From positions 155,660 through 219,659 of the forward strand of contig JADJRG010000015.1 of assembly GCA_016712315.1 (NCBI GenBank): 64,000 nt of DNA, given 5' to 3'. A program made the translations under genes and the position numbers. Position 1 is the first letter of the stretch; every line of letters begins with the position of its first letter. The notes under the pieces are model-generated. The model was not told the origin of the DNA. It did not search any database and worked only from the letters and a program-made list of their open reading frames with translations. Of this stretch, positions 42,950 through 51,254 are shown piece by piece. This stretch comes from Nannocystis sp. (GTDB lineage Bacteria; Myxococcota_A; Polyangia; Nannocystales; Nannocystaceae).

Positions 42950-43282
42950 TCACTCGCACAAGCCAGTCGCGAGCGTGCACGCGTTGTTACGACACTGACC
43001 TTCGCCAGTGCAGGCAGCTAGACAGCCCTGGACCAACGGGTGACACACGGTCCCCTCAGGGCACCCTGCGCTACATGGACGGATGCAGTCGCCGTCAATG
43101 TCGACCGCGTCGCCGATACACGGCGGGTAGGCGGCACAGATGTTCACGTCGGACGCTCCCGGCGTGACTGGACGGCACTCGTCGGTTTCGCAATCCGACC
43201 CGTCGCTGCACAGCTCGCCTAGCTCCTTTTTGCAGGCAAAGAGGAGGGGAAGCAACGCGAGCAGAAGCGCGACGGTCCTCAT
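42950..43282 (-). CDS. Small Cys-rich lipoprotein
   Basis: 110 residues from ATG 43282; the frame upstream to 43432 runs through the end of the next cluster and is not expected to be coding. Lipoprotein signal MRTVALLLALLPLLFAC, Cys at 17. The mature part holds about 14 Cys in EGF/trypsin-inhibitor-like spacing: ELCSDGSDCETDECRPV, then CSAGCPEGTVCHPLVQGC and GQCRNNACTLATGLC. Many similar small lipoproteins occur in myxobacteria. It lies upstream of and in the same direction as the protease, so the two may be co-regulated. Function unknown. Confidence 0.75.
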   Translation of the reverse strand: MRTVALLLALLPLLFACKKELGELCSDGSDCETDECRPVTPGASDVNICAAYPPCIGDAVDIDGDCIRPCSAGCPEGTVCHPLVQGCLAACTGEGQCRNNACTLATGLCE

Positions 43283-43344
43283 GCGGGGAAGAAGTAACGG
43301 ATCCTGAGCGCGATCGCAAGCGCACGGGCACCCCAAAGAGCGCC

Positions 43345-45186
43345 TTACCTGCCCTTGCCAGCACGGCGGGCGAGCGCAAACGCGCCTCCGCCCAGCAAGA
43401 GCCCGCCAGCGGCTAGGCCTGCGATGTGCCATGGGGAGAGGCCGCTGGCAGGGGCCGGCTCTGCGAGCTCGCCCCAGGGCAAGGGGCCCTCGTAGATGGG
43501 CACCTTGGGCGGCGGCTCGCGGGGCGGGACGAGGGTGCCAGGGGGGCGATCGGCGAGGCGGCCGGCGCCGCCCATGAGGGGGTGCTTGTCCTTGACGCCG
43601 CGGGCGCGGAGCTGGTCCTTCCAGAGCTTGCCGTCGCCGGTGGGCACGCCGGGCTCGTCGGCGGCGACATCGGCGAGCTCGACGAGCATGCGGTCGGGGT
43701 GCTCGAGGAGGATCTTGCGGGCGCTGAGGAGAGCGTCGCGGATCTTGACGTCGCGGAAGGCGTCGAAGTCGGCGCGCACGTAGGCGGAGACGAGGGAGTG
43801 GCGCAGGAAGTAACGCTGGCGCCGTAGCGCTTCGTCGAGGACCTTTTGGATCCGCTCCTCGTAGATGGTGGTGAAGCAGGCTTGGCCGCTGGCGTAGGCG
43901 TCCATCGCGGGGGGATCCATGACGCAGCCGAGCACCTGGCGGCCTAGGCCAGGGCCGCGCAGCTCATCGCCGCGCACACCGGCGCTGAGCAGGCTGTAGC
44001 CGTTGTCCTTGGGGAGGCAGCGCCAGGCTCCGATCGCGCAGCCGATCGCGCTGCCGGCGAGGAACTGCCGATCGTCGGAGAGTACGCGGCTCTTGCCGAG
44101 GTTGTCGTTCCAGTCCTTCGCGTTGTCGAGCAGGTAGCGGCGGCCGCCGTCGCAGTAGCGCTTCCACCGCTCGTGGAGCGCGGCGATGTGGATCTTGTAG
44201 AGGTCCGGGCTCGCGTCGACCTCTGTAGCCCATGCCCAGGCGACCGCGGCGAGCCGGCCGGTGTTGACAAAGAATTTTCCCACGTCGGTCACCATCTGAG
44301 GGACGATGGGCCAGGATCCGCCGCTCCAGTTCTTGAGGCTCTGGTAGTCCTTCGCGACCTGCACGACGCTCGCGATCTGGTCGAGGCCAGGGATGAAGCC
44401 GATACCGCCGCTGGCCGTGAAGACCTTGCGAGATCGGCCGAAGTCATCGACACCAATCTCGTCGCGTCCAGGGGCGAAGGCATAGCCGCCGTTGCGTTGG
44501 ACACCTACCCACTCATCCGAGTCGAAGCGCGGCGAGAAGATCGGCGTCCAGGATGGACCCTCCATCAGCGGGCGGAGGACCTGGTCGACGTACCAGGCGT
44601 CTACTTGGGTGTCGGGCTCTTGGAGGGGGGGGAGCTTGGCGTAGGCGAGGGCTTCACGGCGTTCGGCGTCGTCTTCTTTGATGAGGCGGCGTTGTTTGAT
44701 GAGCTGGATGATCTCCCTCGCGAACCCGATGACGGCGGCGGCGATCTTGCCGACGGGGCCGATGGCGCCGAGGGCCTTCATGCCGACGGCGAAGCTGGCT
44801 TCGATGAGGAAGGCTTGGACGTCGGCGTCGCTGGCGCGGGAGGGAATTTTAAAATTCTTCATGACGTCGACGAGGCCGTCGGCGAGGTTGCTCGAGAGGC
44901 CGTTGCCGGGGAGGACGAGCTGGCCGCCGACGCGTGAGGCGGCGACGCGGGCGTGCATGAGCACCTGGGTGCCGAGGTGGATGTCTTGGAGGCCGGCGCT
45001 GTGGAGCACGCCGTTGGGGTTGGCGTCGGCGAGCAGGGTGTCGATGGCGGTGATCGATTTGGAGGGATCGGCGAGGGCCTCAACGAGGAGGCGGTGAGGC
45101 GGTAGCCGGCTTTGGAAGGGCTGGGTGAGGAAATCTCGGGCGCCGAAGATCTCTTTGTAACGCTGGCTACCTACCTCGATGATCAT
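43345..45186 (-). CDS. Large protein with C-terminal membrane anchor, last gene of the 43-64 kb cluster
   Basis: 613 residues from ATG 45186 (MIIEVGSQRYKEIFGA); the frame is open to 45798 but that part overlaps the neighbouring gene. No family recognised. Features: a hydrophobic stretch near 150-180 (FAVGMKALGAIGPVGKIAAA), two Trp/Tyr-rich segments (EWVGVQRNGGYAFAPGRDE; HIAALHERWKRYCDGGRRYL), Cys pairs near 390-440, and a Pro-rich linker followed by a final transmembrane helix (IAGLAAGGLLLGGGAFALAR) with basic tail. It may be a large membrane-linked structural or enzymatic part of the element. An 81-bp part of its 3' end is duplicated at 12560-12640. Confidence 0.75.
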   Translation of the reverse strand: MIIEVGSQRYKEIFGARDFLTQPFQSRLPPHRLLVEALADPSKSITAIDTLLADANPNGVLHSAGLQDIHLGTQVLMHARVAASRVGGQLVLPGNGLSSNLADGLVDVMKNFKIPSRASDADVQAFLIEASFAVGMKALGAIGPVGKIAAAVIGFAREIIQLIKQRRLIKEDDAERREALAYAKLPPLQEPDTQVDAWYVDQVLRPLMEGPSWTPIFSPRFDSDEWVGVQRNGGYAFAPGRDEIGVDDFGRSRKVFTASGGIGFIPGLDQIASVVQVAKDYQSLKNWSGGSWPIVPQMVTDVGKFFVNTGRLAAVAWAWATEVDASPDLYKIHIAALHERWKRYCDGGRRYLLDNAKDWNDNLGKSRVLSDDRQFLAGSAIGCAIGAWRCLPKDNGYSLLSAGVRGDELRGPGLGRQVLGCVMDPPAMDAYASGQACFTTIYEERIQKVLDEALRRQRYFLRHSLVSAYVRADFDAFRDVKIRDALLSARKILLEHPDRMLVELADVAADEPGVPTGDGKLWKDQLRARGVKDKHPLMGGAGRLADRPPGTLVPPREPPPKVPIYEGPLPWGELAEPAPASGLSPWHIAGLAAGGLLLGGGAFALARRAGKGR

Positions 45187-45197
45187 GGTGTGCGGCC

Positions 45198-46730
45198 TTA
45201 GCTGTTGAGTCGGACTTCGCGCAGGAGGACGCGCGAGTAGCGGGTGTATGTGGAGTCGCCGAGCACGAGCCAGAGGGGGGGCATGGTGAGATCGGCGGGG
45301 AGGCCGTTGTCGGCGGGGAAGGCTTGGGCGAGCTTGGCGTCGGGGTAGGTGGCGAGGATGTCGCTGACGTGGAAGACCTTGTTGTGCCAGCCGGCGCCGA
45401 GATCGACGGCGGGGGTGACTCCGGCGAGCTCGTTGACGATCTTGAGCTTGCCGGCGCCTACCCAGGAGAGCAGGTACTCGTGATCGGTGGGGTCGGCCTG
45501 GGCGACGTCGACGAGCAGGTTGAGGGCGGGGTTGGGATCGCGATCGAAGACGCCGATCTTGTAGAGGGTGCCGTCGCCGTTGATGTCGATGAGAATGTTG
45601 ATGTACGGACGATTGAGGATGTGGGCGTTGCCTGCGGTGCGCAGGGCGTAGCGGACGCTGAGCGCGGTGAGTTGGGCGAGGGGGAGGCCGAGGAGCATGG
45701 GGGCGTCGGTGCCGAGCATGGCCTTGTTGCCGGTGCCGATGCCGTGGAAGCCCTTGTTGCCGATGACGTTGGAGTTGCCGGTGATGGCGTGCGTCCACAT
45801 GAGGTAGCCGGCTTCGTGGCGATCGGCGCCGGCGGCGTTGACGGAGTAGTCGCTAAAGGTGGCCCAAGGGATCGCGCCTGCGGGCTGGGTCGGCGGGGGC
45901 GTTGTGGGGGCGCTGGCGGTGGCGAGGAGCTGGGCCTCGGTGATGGGGAGCAGCTCGTGTTCGGCGATGACGGTGGGGCAGCCGACGCGCACGGGCGGGC
46001 TGAGCACGGCGAGGAGATCGTCGTGGCTGACGCGGCGCGGGGTGGACCACTGGCCGGGGAGGAGCTGTTCGAGGGCGGCGTCGCCGGTGAGGCGGTTGGC
46101 GGGGCCGGAAAAATAGGCGCCGTCGCAGCCGGAGACGCGGACGCGCCAGTAGTAGCCGGCGTAGCGCGACTGGCGGGGATCGAGGGCTTCGAGCGGGAGG
46201 GCTCCGGCGGGGGCGTTGGATGTGGCCTCTAGGACATGTGAAGCGGTGGACCAGAGGAGATTGATGTTCATGACGCCGGTGGCGGTGAAGCCGGCGTTAC
46301 GGGTGAGGCGGGCGCGGATGACGGGCGCAGCGGCGCTGTCGAGGCGGGCGGTTTGGTCGGCTTCGGAGAGCTCGTTGACGACGAGCAGGAGGACGGTGGG
46401 GGCCTCGGTGATGAAGCCGAGCTCCTCTCCGGGGGCGAGGGTGATGGTTTGGGATCCGGCGAGGCGGTGCTCGCTGCGGATGGCGGCGCCGAGGTAGACG
46501 CGGAGCACGTCGCGGGGGTTGTCGGTGGAGGCGGTGACGGTGATGGAGGTGTGGGCGCCGCTTGAGAAAATGCCAAAGACGTCGCTGGTGAGGCGGCTTC
46601 CGGTTGGGATGGTGGCGCTGTAGAGGCGGCCGGCGGTGGTGGTTTGCAGGGTTTCGCGGGTGAGAGGGATGAGGCCCGATCCGTTGAGCGGGGCGGTGGC
46701 GGTGAGGCGGATGGTGGTTGGTTCGGCCAT
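45198..46730 (-). CDS. Unrecognised beta-rich protein, possible structural component
   Basis: 510 residues with no signal peptide. The N-terminal third is a Thr/Ser/Val-rich beta region (IRLTATAPLNGSGLIPLTRE; TSITVTASTDNPRDVLRVYL). The middle includes YAGYYWRVRVSGCDGAYFSG. The C-terminal part has Gly/Asn-rich stretches (IGNKGFHGIGTGNKAMLG) and INILIDINGDGTLYKIGVFD. Such composition is often seen in phage tail, fibre or capsid-decoration proteins, but no family was identified. It lies 11 nt upstream of the 613-residue gene and 13 nt downstream of the GNAT-like gene in the same operon. Confidence 0.7.
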   Translation of the reverse strand: MAEPTTIRLTATAPLNGSGLIPLTRETLQTTTAGRLYSATIPTGSRLTSDVFGIFSSGAHTSITVTASTDNPRDVLRVYLGAAIRSEHRLAGSQTITLAPGEELGFITEAPTVLLLVVNELSEADQTARLDSAAAPVIRARLTRNAGFTATGVMNINLLWSTASHVLEATSNAPAGALPLEALDPRQSRYAGYYWRVRVSGCDGAYFSGPANRLTGDAALEQLLPGQWSTPRRVSHDDLLAVLSPPVRVGCPTVIAEHELLPITEAQLLATASAPTTPPPTQPAGAIPWATFSDYSVNAAGADRHEAGYLMWTHAITGNSNVIGNKGFHGIGTGNKAMLGTDAPMLLGLPLAQLTALSVRYALRTAGNAHILNRPYINILIDINGDGTLYKIGVFDRDPNPALNLLVDVAQADPTDHEYLLSWVGAGKLKIVNELAGVTPAVDLGAGWHNKVFHVSDILATYPDAKLAQAFPADNGLPADLTMPPLWLVLGDSTYTRYSRVLLREVRLNS

Positions 46731-46743
46731 GATGTCTCCGGGG

Positions 46744-47817
46744 TCAGGTTGGTTTTTTGTTTCGGGCGGTGAAGGCGGCGAAGGCGGCCTGGGCGCCTAC
46801 GCGGTGGGATGGTTGGAGGAGGTTCCAGTCCGGGGCGGCGGCGGCGGGGCCGGCTTCCCAGCGGATCTTTTCGCCAGGGAGGGCGACGCGGGTGCGTGCG
46901 CCGCCGGCCTGGGCGTGGCGGCTGAGCGCGACGGGGCGTAAACCCTTGGCGACGAGGGCGCGGTAGATGGCGCCGTCTTCGGAGCTGAGCTGGTAGGTGA
47001 TGAGGCGGCAGCCGGGGGCGCCTCGGCCGCTGGTGGGCAGGAGGTCGATGAGGTGGGCGACGAGGGCGGAGGCGGCGTTTACGGGGACGTCGCGGCCGCG
47101 GCGGTCGAAGCGGCGAAGGCCGGCGCGGCTGGCGACGCGGGTGATCTCGAGGGTGCCCTCGGGCGGGCAATCGCTGGTCCGGCTCCATCGGCCGGTGGGA
47201 GCGCCCGCGAGCGCGACGGCGGCGATCTGGCCGCGCCAGCGAGCTGCGAGGGCGTGGACGATGCCGCGGCGGTTGCACTCGGGCAGGTGGCGGTGGTGCT
47301 GGGCGACGAAGTCGCACGCTTGATCGGGGGTGATGGTGTGGATCTCGAGCGTGGGGGCGTGGCCGTCGCGCAGGGCGGCGACGAGCTCTTCGAGCAGGGA
47401 GTCTTCGTCGCGCAGGGCGCCGCTGAGATCGATGACGGCCTCGATCAGCCGCTCGGCGTCTTCGAGGGGCCAGTGCGGGAGGAGGGCTTCGTGGATCGTG
47501 GCAGCGGCTTCTTGTTCGTCGAGCAGGGACCACTCGGGATCGGTGACGTAGGCGCGCACGGCCTCGAGGAGGGCGCGGGCTTCGTCGCGGAGGGCGAGGT
47601 CGTGGACACGCGGCAGGCCGGGCGTGCGCTGCCACCACGGGGGTGGCGCTTCCCTGCCCTGCTTGCGCATCGTGTCTTCGATGAGGTCGATGAGGCGCGC
47701 GCGTTGAGACGCGATCACGCGATCGACTCGCTCGGGCGAGTAGCGCGCGGCCGCCCACGGTCGCCAGGCGGCGGCGGCGGCGTCGAAGATCGCGGCTGGG
47801 GTGCGCGAGGGCGGCAT
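46744..47817 (-). CDS. GNAT-like protein of the XF1762 type
   Basis: 357 residues. The N-terminal 150 residues are helical with no assignment. The C-terminal part matches a phage-associated N-acetyltransferase-like family: FVAQHHRHLPECNRRGIVHA, then GQIAAVALAGAPTGRWSRTS, GTLEITRVASRAGLRRFDRR (the strand before the acyl-CoA site) and GCRLITYQLSSEDGAIYRALV with KGLRPVALS. Homologues without the extra N-terminal half are common in prophages. Substrate unknown. It starts 8 nt after the 38-residue ParA-like minigene. Confidence 0.75.
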   Translation of the reverse strand: MPPSRTPAAIFDAAAAAWRPWAAARYSPERVDRVIASQRARLIDLIEDTMRKQGREAPPPWWQRTPGLPRVHDLALRDEARALLEAVRAYVTDPEWSLLDEQEAAATIHEALLPHWPLEDAERLIEAVIDLSGALRDEDSLLEELVAALRDGHAPTLEIHTITPDQACDFVAQHHRHLPECNRRGIVHALAARWRGQIAAVALAGAPTGRWSRTSDCPPEGTLEITRVASRAGLRRFDRRGRDVPVNAASALVAHLIDLLPTSGRGAPGCRLITYQLSSEDGAIYRALVAKGLRPVALSRHAQAGGARTRVALPGEKIRWEAGPAAAAPDWNLLQPSHRVGAQAAFAAFTARNKKPT

Positions 47818-47825
47818 GACGCGGG

Positions 47826-47942
47826 CTAGTTGGCGGCGGTGGCGGGCGAGGGCGACGCGCTCGGCCGGCGATGCCGCGGGGGTTGGGCGACGAGGGTGGT
47901 GTTGCCGGTGCCGCCCTTAAAATTGTGGAAGGTGATGATCAT
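47826..47942 (-). CDS. 38-residue minigene resembling a ParA N-terminus
   Basis: ATG 47942 overlaps the upstream stop (ATGA), as in most junctions of this cluster, and the frame ends in TAG at 47826. The first 20 residues, MIITFHNFKGGTGNTTLVAQ, copy the start of ParA/MinD ATPases including the deviant Walker A KGGxGKTT, with Asn in place of the second Lys. The rest (Pro/Ser/Ala-rich) does not continue the fold. It could be a truncated partition gene, a frameshifted longer gene or a genuine short peptide. Without the remaining fold it cannot be an active ATPase. Confidence 0.5.
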   Translation of the reverse strand: MIITFHNFKGGTGNTTLVAQPPRHRRPSASPSPATAAN

Positions 47943-48550
47943 GGTTCTCTTTCTCTTTCTTCTTTGTTGGGCCAGAAGGCGGTGGCGAGGGTGAGGCCGA
48001 GGGCCGTGGCGATGAGGAGCCGCTCCTCACGGTCGACGGACTTCATGTGGACGGTTTGCTCGGAGCCGTGGTTGACGACCCGGCCCCGCCAGCGCGCGCC
48101 CGGGTAGAGGCGGGCGGTGAGGGTCCAGGGCTGGACGGAGACGATAAAGACGTTCTCGGCGACGCCTGCGATCCTCGAGATCTCGCCGAGCGCGGCGTGC
48201 AGGTCGTCGACGTATTCGAGGACGCAGGAGACGAAGACGACGGCGGAGTCGTCGTCGACGCCGTGGATCGGGCCGTGGGTGATGTCGGCGACGATGGTGA
48301 CTGGACAGGCGGGGCAGCCGTTCTTGTCTATACACACGTCGCCGCAGCCGTAGGCGCGGTGGATCCGGGTGTGGGCTCCGGCGTCGGGGTCGCCGATGAC
48401 GACGAGGCGGCGGCCGGTGGCCTTGGCGCGCTCGATGGCGGCGTCGAAGGCGAGCTCACGCTCGCGGTGACGGGTGAGCGCTGCGATGCCCTCGACGATG
48501 GTCGCGGCGCCAAGAGCGAAGCGCGCGAAGAGTTTGGGCGAGAGGGACAT
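47939..48550 (-). CDS. Membrane-anchored Rossmann/methyltransferase-like protein
   Basis: 203 residues. The core recalls a class I SAM methyltransferase: RRLVVIGDPDAGAHTRIHRA at the first strand and loop, then VTIVADITHGPIHGVDD and AVVFVSCVLEYVDDLHAALG, which is the usual D-x-x-x-VLEH-like segment. A Cys-rich insertion (CGDVCIDKNGCPACP) and a C-terminal transmembrane helix (LLIATALGLTLATAFW) are unusual. The glycine motif is incomplete, so catalytic activity is unsure. Stop overlaps the ParA-like minigene. Confidence 0.55.
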   Translation of the reverse strand: MSLSPKLFARFALGAATIVEGIAALTRHRERELAFDAAIERAKATGRRLVVIGDPDAGAHTRIHRAYGCGDVCIDKNGCPACPVTIVADITHGPIHGVDDDSAVVFVSCVLEYVDDLHAALGEISRIAGVAENVFIVSVQPWTLTARLYPGARWRGRVVNHGSEQTVHMKSVDREERLLIATALGLTLATAFWPNKEEREREP

Positions 48551-48556
48551 GGCGGC

Positions 48557-49201
48557 TCACTTCCTGGTGATCCGGTACGCGAAGGCGCCGACGAGGGTGG
48601 CGCTGCTGAGGGCGACGCCGACCTTGAGCCAGGGGAATGGTTTGGGAGGCGGGGGGGCGTTGAGCGCGTCGGTGGCGCTCTCGACGGCGCCGCCGAGGGC
48701 CTCTTCGGCGGCCTCGAAGGCGGCGCCTACGCCCAGGAGGATCTCCGCGCCGAGCTCGCCGTGGGTTTGACGGAGCTGGTGCTCCCAGCCGCGGAGCTCG
48801 TCCGCGGGCGGGTTGTCGGGGTCGTAGTCGCCGATGAGTTGGGAGATCGGGGCGGCCCACCAGTCTTTGGGGGTCTGCGCGGTGGGGTAGGCGTCGAATA
48901 AGTCGCGGAAGAGCGGGAGGGCTTCGGCCTGGGCCTGGCAAAGCTCGTGATCCTTGGCGCCTGAGCGCATGCAAATGTCATAGGTTCGGCGGCGTTCGGC
49001 GGCGGCGCCGGGGAGCCTCATGCCCTCGAGGAAGCGGCGGCGGCCCCCTTCCCCGGCGTAGCGGAAGAGGTCGATGAGCCGCTGCCACGCTTGCTCGCGC
49101 AGGGGCTCCTTGTCGGCGGCGGCTCGGAGCTTCGTGGCGAAGGCGGCGGTCTCTAAAAAAAGATCGTTGCGGAGCTTGTCGATGTTGTGGGCGCTGTTCA
49201 T
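48557..49201 (-). CDS. Helical protein with C-terminal membrane anchor
   Basis: 214 residues from ATG 49201, which overlaps the stop of the upstream gene. Predominantly helical (IDKLRNDLFLETAAFATKLR; WQRLIDLFRYAGEGGRRRFL), with a Cys pair in YDICMRSGAKDHELC. A Pro-rich hinge precedes a single C-terminal transmembrane helix (WLKVGVALSSATLVGAFAYR). No family recognised. Tail-anchored topology is shared with several neighbours. Confidence 0.7.
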   Translation of the reverse strand: MNSAHNIDKLRNDLFLETAAFATKLRAAADKEPLREQAWQRLIDLFRYAGEGGRRRFLEGMRLPGAAAERRRTYDICMRSGAKDHELCQAQAEALPLFRDLFDAYPTAQTPKDWWAAPISQLIGDYDPDNPPADELRGWEHQLRQTHGELGAEILLGVGAAFEAAEEALGGAVESATDALNAPPPPKPFPWLKVGVALSSATLVGAFAYRITRK

Positions 49202-49491
49202 GGGTTCGCCGATTCGAGGACTTTTATAAGAGTGCGGATCTCGTGGAACTGCTCGCGGGCGCTGCTGCGCAGACTCGGAGAGGTCGCTTTCATGACGGCG
49301 AGGCCGCCGCGTAAGACCTGGAGCCCGCTGGAGGTCTGGCCATCCTCGTGCAAGCTGCTGGCGAGCAGGCGGCACGCGACGATGACGTCGTAGAAACGCT
49401 CCGGCGATTGGCCGAGTTGAAACACCCTCGTGGCGATCTTGTGGGCTTCGCGGGCCCGCTCGACCCGCTCCGCGGTCGGTGAGCCGTTCAC
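49198..49491 (-). CDS. Small helical protein
   Basis: 97 residues starting at GTG 49491, preferred because it overlaps the upstream stop (GTGA); a TTG at 49569 would overlap the upstream gene by 82 nt. TPR-like helical content: VERAREAHKIATRVFQLGQS, FYDVIVACRLLASSLHEDG. The stop overlaps the following ATG. Family and function unknown. Confidence 0.6.
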   Translation of the reverse strand: MNGSPTAERVERAREAHKIATRVFQLGQSPERFYDVIVACRLLASSLHEDGQTSSGLQVLRGGLAVMKATSPSLRSSAREQFHEIRTLIKVLESANP

Positions 49492-50609
49492 GGTGAGGAG
49501 TTGGACCGTGGCCCGTAGACAGCCGGACAAGACGGATCCCGCCCACAGGGTCGGTGTGTGCCGTCCCAATGGGTCCGGGCGGTTTTTATAAGATGCTCCA
49601 GTTGCTCCGCTTTGCCGCTCGCGGTGGCTTGCTGGATCTGCTGCTGGGTAAGCTCGGTCTCGAGCGGGTGCGTGAGAGCGGGCGGGGGCTCGGATAACTC
49701 GACGAGGGCGGCGTCCGCGGGCTGGACCTGCTCGGTGAGAACCGGCGCGGGAGCAGGCTCGGCAGGCTCCTCGACCGTGGCGGGCTCGGCAGGCTCGACC
49801 GTGGCGGGCTCGGCGGGCTCGACGGTAGCGGTCTCAGCAGGCTCTACGGTAGCGGGCTCGGCGGCGGGCGCGGCGGGAGCGAGCTCGACGGAAGCGGGCT
49901 CGGCAACGGGCGCGGGCTCGGGCTCGGCGGCAGCGGGCTCGACGGGGATGGGCGCGAGATCGATCGCGGGAGCTGGATTGGTCGGCGAGAAGCCGAGGAG
50001 GGCGCAAAACTCATTGTTGAGGTCGGCTCCGTCGCGAGGAGCTGTGGGAGTGTTCGCGGGTTCGTCGTCGGCGTCGACGGGGGAGCGGCCGAAGAGCACC
50101 ATGAACTCGTCGTCGGGTGCGGTTTCGGCGGTGGGCGGGGTCTTCGCGGTGGGGGTGGGATTGTCGCTCGCTTCGATGCGAGGTGGTTCGGGCGGCGACG
50201 CCGCGGGGGGTGCGGCCGGGGCGGTTGCCTGCGGCTGGGCTGGTTTGGGCGGTGTGGGTTCGGGTGGCGGCAGCGCCTCGAGGCGGGCGAGCTCGATGTT
50301 CTGCTCGGCGACTTTGCGGCGCAGTGTCGCGGTGTGAAGGAGGATCTGGTTCCTTACGGCCTCCCTTTCGAGCTTGGCGAGCTCGGCCTGCTCTTCCTTT
50401 GAGAGGTAGTGCGCGGGGTCGATTTCGGGCTCTGGTTCGTCCGGATCCGAGTCGTCCCACGAGCTCAGATCCTCGAACCCATCCTCGCATCGGAGCAGGC
50501 TGGTGAGGAGCGGCTTTAAAATCGCGCGGTTGTTCGCGCAATAACCATTGGCTCTCTCGATCACCCGCTCGCTCAGGATCGCGAGATCGTTGACGGTGTT
50601 AAACTTCAT
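49488..50609 (-). CDS. Low-complexity Pro/Glu/Ala-rich protein
   Basis: 373 residues from ATG 50609 with a strong ribosome site (ggaggggagggag). The N-terminal 110 residues are helical with a short coiled coil (AELAKLEREAVRNQILLHTA). The middle is a long Pro/Ala/Glu linker with repeated EPAEPATV units (about 230-305). The C-terminal part is helical again (LTQQQIQQATASGKAEQLEH). Such proteins often act as elastic spacers or scaffolds in envelopes or virions. No family recognised. Confidence 0.65.
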   Translation of the reverse strand: MKFNTVNDLAILSERVIERANGYCANNRAILKPLLTSLLRCEDGFEDLSSWDDSDPDEPEPEIDPAHYLSKEEQAELAKLEREAVRNQILLHTATLRRKVAEQNIELARLEALPPPEPTPPKPAQPQATAPAAPPAASPPEPPRIEASDNPTPTAKTPPTAETAPDDEFMVLFGRSPVDADDEPANTPTAPRDGADLNNEFCALLGFSPTNPAPAIDLAPIPVEPAAAEPEPAPVAEPASVELAPAAPAAEPATVEPAETATVEPAEPATVEPAEPATVEEPAEPAPAPVLTEQVQPADAALVELSEPPPALTHPLETELTQQQIQQATASGKAEQLEHLIKTARTHWDGTHRPCGRDPSCPAVYGPRSNSSP

Positions 50610-50788
50610 CTCCCTCCCCTCCTCTCCATAAACTTGTAGGTCATATAAACGCCCGCGGCGTATCCGGTGACGCCTGCGCCGAGGGCGACGACCGCGAAGG
50701 TGAGGCGCTGCGCGCGGATACATGCGTCTCGCTCTCGTGTGATCGAGTCCTCGAGGGCGCGGTTGATTTCGTCTTCTCGGGTCTGCAA
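50606..50788 (-). CDS. Small single-pass membrane protein
   Basis: 60 residues from TTG 50788 with GGAG 6 nt upstream; an ATG at 50833 would overlap the preceding gene by 32 nt. A charged N-terminus (REDEINRALEDSITRERDAC) precedes a transmembrane helix (LTFAVVALGAGVTGYAAGVY) and the basic tail MERRGGR. The stop overlaps the ATG of the Pro/Glu/Ala-rich gene. Confidence 0.6.
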   Translation of the reverse strand: MQTREDEINRALEDSITRERDACIRAQRLTFAVVALGAGVTGYAAGVYMTYKFMERRGGR

Positions 50789-50801
50789 GGTGGGCTCCGA
50801 T

Positions 50802-51254
50802 CTACGCGAGGATCTGGCGGCCGATGAGGTCATGTTTGGCCATGAAGAGGACGCGTTCGCGGGCGAGCTCGTCGTTCTTGCGGCGTGAGAGGCCCTGGGC
50901 GAGCTCCCGCGCGGCGTCGATGGCGTCTCCGTCGGTGGCGTTGGCGTCTGTCTCCGGGTGGCGGAGCCGGTAGAGGCGCTCGGGGCGACGCTGCAACGCG
51001 TCGGGCGCGGGCTCGTAGGTGAGCGTGTAGGCTTGAAGGTTGATCTGGGACCAGCGCGGCCCTTGGATGATCCTTGAGTCGTTCTCTTCGGTGAGTAGAT
51101 CGATGACGGGCTGGTCGATGTAGATCTGCTCGTTCATGGTGTACATCGATCCCCGGGGGCGGGTTCGGGGGAGCAGGCGGGCGCTGAGTAGACCGAGGCT
51201 GAGGCCGGTCAGCGCCGAAAAGGCGCCGACGAGGGCGGTGTGGGCGCGGCTCAT
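50802..51254 (-). CDS. Membrane protein with N-terminal anchor
   Basis: 150 residues; ATG 51254 overlaps the stop of the M23-like gene (TCATGA) once that gene's frameshift is corrected. One N-terminal transmembrane helix (TALVGAFSALTGLSLGLLSA) is followed by a soluble part (IYIDQPVIDLLTEENDSRII, then ARERVLFMAKHDLIGRQILA). A longer frame starting at 51953 fuses it artificially to the upstream gene. Function unknown. Confidence 0.6.
   Translation of the reverse strand: MSRAHTALVGAFSALTGLSLGLLSARLLPRTRPRGSMYTMNEQIYIDQPVIDLLTEENDSRIIQGPRWSQINLQAYTLTYEPAPDALQRRPERLYRLRHPETDANATDGDAIDAARELAQGLSRRKNDELARERVLFMAKHDLIGRQILA

Noticed and set aside
45198..45798. N-terminal extension of the 613-residue protein to 45798
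   Set aside because: The extension overlaps the upstream gene and is Arg/His/Pro-rich; the ATG at 45186 starts protein-like sequence.
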